From the NCBI GenBank assembly GCA_947561395.2, contig OX387185.1, positions 25,549,866 through 25,613,865 of the forward strand: a stretch of 64,000 nucleotides of DNA, in the 5' to 3' direction. The DNA is from Buxus sempervirens (taxonomy: Eukaryota > Streptophyta > Magnoliopsida > Buxales > Buxaceae). Positions 58,475 to 64,000 of this stretch are shown one piece after another. Position 1 is the first letter of the stretch, and the number at the start of each line of letters is the position of its first letter. Both the position numbers and the translations under genes were made by a program. Under the pieces are notes generated by a model. That model saw only the letters and a list, made by a program, of their open reading frames with translations. It did no database searches and had not been told where the DNA came from.

Positions 58475-58800
58475 TGGGTTGGTTCGCTCGACCTCTCTCG
58501 AGCGCACCTCGAGCGTCCCATTCTTCATAAAATAAGCCTAATCGCCTGCTTTGAGGTTCGAGCGTAGCTCATGCGTCCATGGTGCTTCAAATAAAAGTTC
58601 ACCTAGAAACCCATTGCTTGACATTCGCTCGAGCTCGATATTGGATGTCCAATAAGGTGTTCAACAATTACACACATGATTGCTTGAGTGGACTATCGAT
58701 CGACCAAAAACTGCTCTTGGGTTTTGAAATCAAGAAGAAGCACAGGTGAGGCGCTTGATACAACGCTCAAGCGTCCATCGAGCGGCCGTTGGTAAATTTC
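58475..58800. other. palindrome cluster of LTR-H
   Basis: GGTTCGCTCGACCTCTCTCG, CTCGAGCGCACCTCGAGCG, ATTCGCTCGAGCTCG, ACTATCGATCGACC and CATCGAGCGGCC; the densest of the GCTCGAGC clusters. Confidence 0.65.
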
Positions 58801-60230
58801 CAGATTTCGAGAATTTGATCAATCCAACTTGATTTTTTCCAAATTTATTGATTCTAACATGTTTCTAACCATCCAATATCAATATCCTAACTATCCATAT
58901 GCATCAAATTCACTCGGATTAGAATTTGACTATCTCACCATTGAAATCCTAAAGTTTCTAGTTTAGGTTTCATACCAAGAATTAATCAAACAATCAAGCA
59001 TTCATTCAAATAAGCCTAGTAACATGTTTCTAGACACGTTTGAAGTAAAACCCATGAATAAAAACAAGGTTTAATTTATGGAATTGAATTTTCACTCTAT
59101 CATGAATATTTTCTAGGATTTTCATACAACCATGCTACTAATCAATAAAACACAACGTAAATCATAAATTCTACTCTTACTCATCACCAAATCATTATTT
59201 TATATCATCTCATGCACTTAGAAACTTCAGAAATAGGTTTAGGCATAAATTCCTTAGTTAGGGTTCTACAAACAACTTGAAATCTATAGATCAATCTACC
59301 TCAACGCCTTAGATTCTTTTGTTACTGAATTCTCTTGAGTTTGATCACCAAAAACTCCTCTTTTCTTCCTCTAGAATCCACACGTCCAGCAATCTAGGGT
59401 TTCCTCCAAAAATCAACACACGTCCAAATCAAACAAGAGAATAGCAAAGGATCCTAATTCAGTTTTATGGTTTATATTTATACTAGGGTTTCAAATTGTC
59501 TATTTACCATCGTACCCCAAATCTTTAGAGAACTTGGGTTAGGTGAACCTCTTTTATTTTAATGAAGAGGCTAACCCACTTAGCTTTAATTAATTGTTTT
59601 AATTTTAAATTACAAATTTACTGTTTTAACCTTTTTAAAGTTTCAAGGTGTTACATCAAGAGTGTTGGGTGCTGTCAATCTTAAAAAAGATCCCTGGTGC
59701 CACCATGTTGGAAGTGGTTTTCCTTCATAACTTCACAGCTATCTCCTCCCAAATCCACTTTATATCGTTCAATTTTTCTCTGATTTTTGCATAAATTTAA
59801 CTCCTACAAAGCTTTCTTTAAGTTTCAAAACATGTGGCTTGAGGTCAAAGGATTTCTGGACTTTGTAGGATAGTTTTCTGTTGATGGAGCTAGTTTTATT
59901 TTTAGCAAAATTATAATTTTTGGTTAGCTGTATCAAGCAATGAAGGAACGGAATAATGAAGTTCTCTGAAGGCTAGATCATAGAATGATGGATATTTTTG
60001 GTTAATTGAACAGCCATTTATGTGAGATAACAGCAAGGGGAAGTTGGTCTTAATTTTATTTATACAAAAGTTGCATTGAAGGAGGAATTTAAATCATGAC
60101 CAAGTTAGAGGAAAATCTAGGGCATTTCGGCTTAAGGAGGGTGAAAAACATGCAATTATTCCATAAATCTACAAACACTAGATGTAGGATGAATCTTGGC
60201 TGTGTTTTTTACTTTGCTTATAATGTAAAG

Positions 60231-60872
60231 AAAGATGTAGAAAATATTTTTAGTAGAAATGTATTTTGCTAGTGTTGTTCTAATGTAAAATGATATTTAA
60301 ATGTATTAAAAATTTCAAAAATAGGTCAATTTTTGAGAAATGACACGTTTAAAAATTTTCAATGCCAATTTCAGGAAAATCATAATTGATCGAAACACCA
60401 CCACCACCTTAATCGCTCCATTCCGGTCATTGTTGCCACTGCTGCAATGGGCATAGCATTCATCACCACCATGGGTATACCATCTTCACCAACCACCATT
60501 ATCGCCATCAATATACTACCTCTCTTGTTACCACCGCTGTCACCACGATGACCATCACTAGCATAATACCACCACAGCATCTGGCATACCACCAATACTA
60601 CCACAACCAGCCACCACCACTACCACACTGGCATACCACCACGACTACCACCAACATCACTACCATCGATATACCACCACCCCCACCACCAAAACCACCC
60701 ATAACCATCAACATTATAATATTTTTATAATATCTAAACCATTTTCATATGTTACTGCAATCCGAACATATATGTTCTCCATAATTCTAATTGCACAAAT
60801 GGAATAATTATATATTTTCTAGAAATTTAAATTCATGTAAAACAATTTCCATTGTAAAATCTTTTACATAGA
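60231..60872. other. non-coding stretch with ACC-rich repeat
   Basis: Bases about 60395-60710 are an irregular CCACCA/CATCAC repeat; the 60- to 74-codon frames there are low-complexity by-products. Confidence 0.6.
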
Positions 60873-61250
60873 AACAAATGGAGCCTTCGTGGACAGCTCG
60901 GTTCGTAGAAAAGGATGAAATCACAAATCATATGGAGAAAGTTTATCCAGACTTGTGTGCAGAGCCTTTGGCTCTGTGGTCCTATAATAGATGCTCTAGA
61001 TATTTATGTGATGGATCCTTTTGTGGCAGATGGGAAGCAAGGTCATTTGTGGAAGGGTAAGAAGGTACTAGGACTAGTCGTTTGGAATAGAGTTCTAGAG
61101 AGATTAAAACAAAATCTAGTCCCTTTGAAACAATCAATTTATCCAAACATAAATTTAAGGTTCATTAGGAGTCCCCTTTTATGTCTCTATCATATTATCA
61201 TTCACATGCCATCACTGGTGGCATATGGATTAGAAAGACACAAGTGATTT
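60873..61250 (+). other. unidentified possible coding remnant
   Basis: Two overlapping frames: MEPSWTARFVEKDEITNHME from 60878 (60 codons) and, one frame on, LCGPIIDALDIYVMDPFVAD within 60915-61247 (110 codons). The switch of sensible-looking residues from the first to the second frame near 60970 could be a frameshift in a dead gene. I recognise no family. Confidence 0.3.
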
Positions 61251-61351
61251 TTTATGGTACGAGAACCTTCTAACGTCAAGAATCTTGTAATGAAATGGAG
61301 GAAAATTTTGGGCAGCCTAAAGAGGGGAGTTCTTGTTCTTTCGCTTAATTC

Positions 61352-64000
61352 TTTTTTTTATGAATAATGAAGATGTTATATATATTATATGATAAGGTAA
61401 AAGTATAGAGTATGGAGTATACAAGCGTAAACAAAAAAGATCACTCTACAAAGTCCTCACAATCCCCTAATATACCCGAAACTCAGAAACACCGACAATC
61501 CACTGTACATAACATATCCATATCTAACACCACACAAGACTCCTTAATCCAAAGCTGAACAAGCCGTTCAGCTTCAGACCAACATCACAACTCACTCCAG
61601 AACTCCTAATCTCCTAGAACATATCTGGGCTCATCCCTCTCGTCGTGCCATCCTCCACAATAAGAGACGAAAAACACCACTTTTTCCAATCCTTCATAAT
61701 ATTTATAGGCTGTAACCCCTGGAATTCTGGGAGAACTGAAGTCCATGATGCTACAACAATCAACATGGAATCAAAAACCTAGTCCACCAATACCCTGATA
61801 TCCCTGAAGATCCTATTATTACGCTCCAACCATATAAACCAGACAACTGCATGGAATAACATGTCATACAACAATTTGCCCCTCCTACCCAGGCCCGTAA
61901 CTAGCCACTGATTAAACCATGCCTCAAAAGTATTTGGTAACACCCAAGAAACTCCGATCATCTCAAACAACCGCATCCACATAATAACGGCGAACTGACA
62001 ATGGAGAAAAAGATGATCTATGCTCTCTCCATATTCTATACATATGAAGCAAACATGCGGGGATAAGACGATCCCTTTCCATCTTCTTTGGATTAGATCC
62101 GCTGTGTTTATATGTATAAAATGGTAGTCCATAAAAAGGCCTTAATCTTGAGAGGGACCTTAGGCTTCCATAGCTGACATATCGGGAAGGATACACTAGG
62201 ATGTGATGAACCATTTGTAACCGAGTTGAAAAAAGATTTGCAAGAAAACAGTCTTTTAGGTGAAACGGACCAATATACCTTATCAGAACCTAGGGGATCA
62301 AGAGTCACATCCTTTAAACCATCAATGAGCAAAGAAATCTCTTCCACTTCAGGAGGGCGAAGATTTCTCCGAAATGGAAGATTCCAAGAGAAACCAGAAG
62401 AAGACCAATGCAAAGTATCAGCCACAGAAGCATTAGGAAGGAGAGCAAGGGAGAATAAACGAGGAAACCGGGTAGATAACTTCTGATTGCCCCACCATAT
62501 ATCATGCCAAAAGCGGATCTCTGATCCTAATACAATGCTTAATCTAATATGAGGGTAAAACAATGATACAAGTTTCATAATGGCCTTCCATGGGTAGTTT
62601 CCTGGAGGTCGTGCCCTCAAGTTTATAAACCATCCATTATCATCACTTCCATAATTACTTGTAATCACTCGGTGCCACAAACTCTCTTTTTCTATACTGA
62701 AATGCCACAACCATTTAGCAAGAAGAGAGGAGTTTCGATGGGCTATCTTACCCACCCCAATCCCTTCCATCTCTTTATTGAGACAAACCTTATCCCACCT
62801 TAATAAATGACTCTTCTTTTTCCCCCTACCTCCCCATAGAAAGTCCCTTTGGGCTTTCTCAATTATGGCCACAACACTCCTAGGCATCCTAAACAGAGAT
62901 ATGAAATAAATTGGGAGGTTTGCAAGCACAGCCTTGATTAGGACTATTCTACTCCCAAAGATAAATAGTTCCTCTTCCATAGTGCCAATTGCTTCTCCAC
63001 TCTTTTAATGACTGGCTCCCAAAAACTAAGATTACGAGGGGACGCACCAAGATGAAGACCTAGATACAACATCGGCCAACAACCCAACTGACACCCTAAT
63101 ATTCGACTAAGAGAAAGAGACTCATCCTCTTCTAGATTGAAGCCAACTATGGAGCTCTTCTACCAATTAACCTCTAGACCTGATATCATATGGAAGGTGT
63201 GCAATATGCTCTTCAACCAAATCATTTGGTCCTTAGAAGCATCAAAGAATACCAAGGTATCATCCGCAAACTTTAGGTGGGATATTGTTACCTCATCTCT
63301 TCCGACCTTGAAACCTTTAGTCAAACCCCGACTCCTACCAGTCATGAGAAAGCTATGCAACACCTCAGCTACCAAATTGAATTAGAAGGGGGACAACGGA
63401 TCCCCCTGCCGAATACCCCTAGAAGAAGGAAAAAACCCTCTCACCACTCCATTTACCAGAATAGAGAAGTGAACGTTTCTCAGACACCCCCGAATCCACA
63501 TCCTCCACCTTTCACCAAAACCTTTCCATTTCAACATTGAGTCTATAAAGGCCCACTCCACTTTGTCATATGCCTTTTCAATATCCAATTTACACACTAC
63601 ACATGGCTCTCGAGACCTCTTCCTGCTTTCCACACATTCATTTGCAATTAACGCACAATCCATGATTTGGTGACCCTCCACAAAAGCACTCTGATTCAAG
63701 GAGATAATGTTGGGCAAAACCTTCTTCAGCCTAATTGACAGAACCTTTGCTATGATCTTATAAACACTAGTGGTTAGCCTTATAGGCCTGAATTCTTTAA
63801 CCCCTATTGCCCCTACTTTCTTGGGAATTAGGACAAGGAAGGTTGCATTTGTGGCCTTATGAATCACGCCATTCCTGAAAAACTCCTGGAACACCTTAAA
63901 CACATCATCCTTGACAATCTCCCAATTATTTTTAAAGAATTCAATTGTAAATCCATCGGGCCTGAGCGCCTTATCCCCTTCCATCTCCAATAAAGCTTCC
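61352..64000 (-). mobile_element. plant L1 retrotransposon, 3' part on the - strand
   Basis: The T run at 61352-61359 is the tail. Toward 64000 follow a 3' untranslated part (61360-61780), the Cys/His domain, the post-polymerase region and the polymerase. The element continues past the window. Confidence 0.9.
61779..63990 (-). pseudogene. L1 ORF2: reverse transcriptase to zinc-binding domain (broken)
   Basis: From 63990: KALRPDGFTIEFFKNNW, EFRPIRLTTSVYKIIAKVLS, RLKKVLPNIISLNQSAFVEG, CKLDIEKAYDKVEW, SSRGIRQGDPLSPF, then an in-frame stop at 63382-63384 and on in the same frame with HLKFADDTLVFFDAS, so the FADD catalytic motif is kept. A stop follows at 63160-63162, a shift near 62981, then SRIVLIKAVLANLPIYFISL and QRDFLWGG. 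After another shift near 62120 comes TADLIQRRWK, CFICIEYGESIDHLFLHC (zinc-binding RVT domain) and VWFIWLERNNRIF. No RNase H domain is evident after it, unlike the L1 at 47314-50200. Confidence 0.9.

Larger units (their letters stand above)
52855..59655 (-). mobile_element. LTR-H: solo LTR carrying nested hAT elements
   Basis: It starts TGTCACGCCCCG and ends CAAGGTGTTACA, with a perfect duplication TCAAG (52850-52854 and 59656-59660). Without the hAT insertion it is about 2.7 kb. It has the stem-loop at 53349 and a dense GCTCGAGC palindrome cluster at 58475-58800. Confidence 0.88.
52440..60230 (+). pseudogene. L1 ORF2 endonuclease region, split by LTR-H
   Basis: Before LTR-H the frames give FRKGTFCVC and end in GVRFTCSNNQ, like the (F)TWSNN motif of plant L1 endonucleases. 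After LTR-H it continues LSILKKIPGATMLEVVFLHN, then FKFQNMWLEVKGFLDF near 59815 (usual RFENMWL..EGF) and ALKEEFK, GKSRAF.LKEGEKHA near 60080-60140 (usual KSRALWLKEGDKNTKFFH). Many stops. The duplication TCAAG at the LTR-H edges sits in the NNQ codons. Confidence 0.7.

Noticed and set aside
60380..60730. Pro/Thr/His-rich and Met/Val-rich frames
   Set aside because: They are translations of an ACC-rich low-complexity repeat.
1..64000. tRNA, rRNA and microRNA genes
   Set aside because: I looked for tRNA box A/B pairs and long near-perfect fold-backs with gene-like context; only a weak SINE-like block (33870-34185) and LTR palindromes were found.

Overview
The window is AT-rich nuclear DNA of a flowering plant. 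It holds Ty1/copia and Ty3/gypsy-type LTR elements, plant L1 elements carrying an RNase H domain, an RTE-type LINE tail, nested hAT elements, and a host gene whose exons are separated by introns of 0.8 to 9 kb. There is nothing prokaryotic or organellar. The species cannot be named from sequence alone; the very long transposon-filled introns suggest a large, probably woody-plant genome.

Layout: 1-2518 is the 3' half of a copia element (integrase end, reverse transcriptase, RNase H, 3' LTR). 2976-3210 is the tail of an RTE LINE. From 4603 to 29547 lies a cluster of solo LTRs nested in each other: LTR-a (4603-10476, TSD ATATA) holds LTR-b (6056-9507, TSD CTAAA); LTR-E (11672-22580) holds LTR-A (13932-21627), which holds LTR-C (15077-19286), which holds a fragment D with a gag start, primer-binding site and part of an LTR; LTR-B (22816-29547, TSD TCACT) holds LTR-F (23088-26140, TSD ACATG). 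Further solo LTRs are G (42011-46049, TSD AGGCA) and H (52855-59655, TSD TCAAG). They are solo because each is flanked by its duplication, with no primer-binding site or pol beside it.

From about 31.5 kb to at least 51.6 kb runs a + strand host gene. Four coding exons (36165-36245, 41422-41479, 50494-50687, 51498-51605) join in a consistent reading frame and encode the start of a pentatricopeptide-repeat-like protein; the rest is not in the window. A plausible 5' leader exon lies at 31.55-31.67 kb. Its introns contain LTR-G, L1 fragments and small DNA elements. Downstream, an L1 endonuclease region (52.4-60.2 kb) was split by LTR-H, H was split by a small hAT element, and that by a larger hAT with a decayed transposase on the - strand (four nested layers). 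The end of the window (61352-64000) is a decayed L1 ORF2 on the - strand.

The most interesting structure is inside the LTRs. Eight LTRs of the gypsy-like group keep the same small stem-loop while its bases change in a pairing-preserving way. The E and F LTRs each carry clusters of palindromes before the TATA box and again far downstream; the palindrome sequence is shared within an LTR but differs between the two. All alignments were made by eye without database searches.
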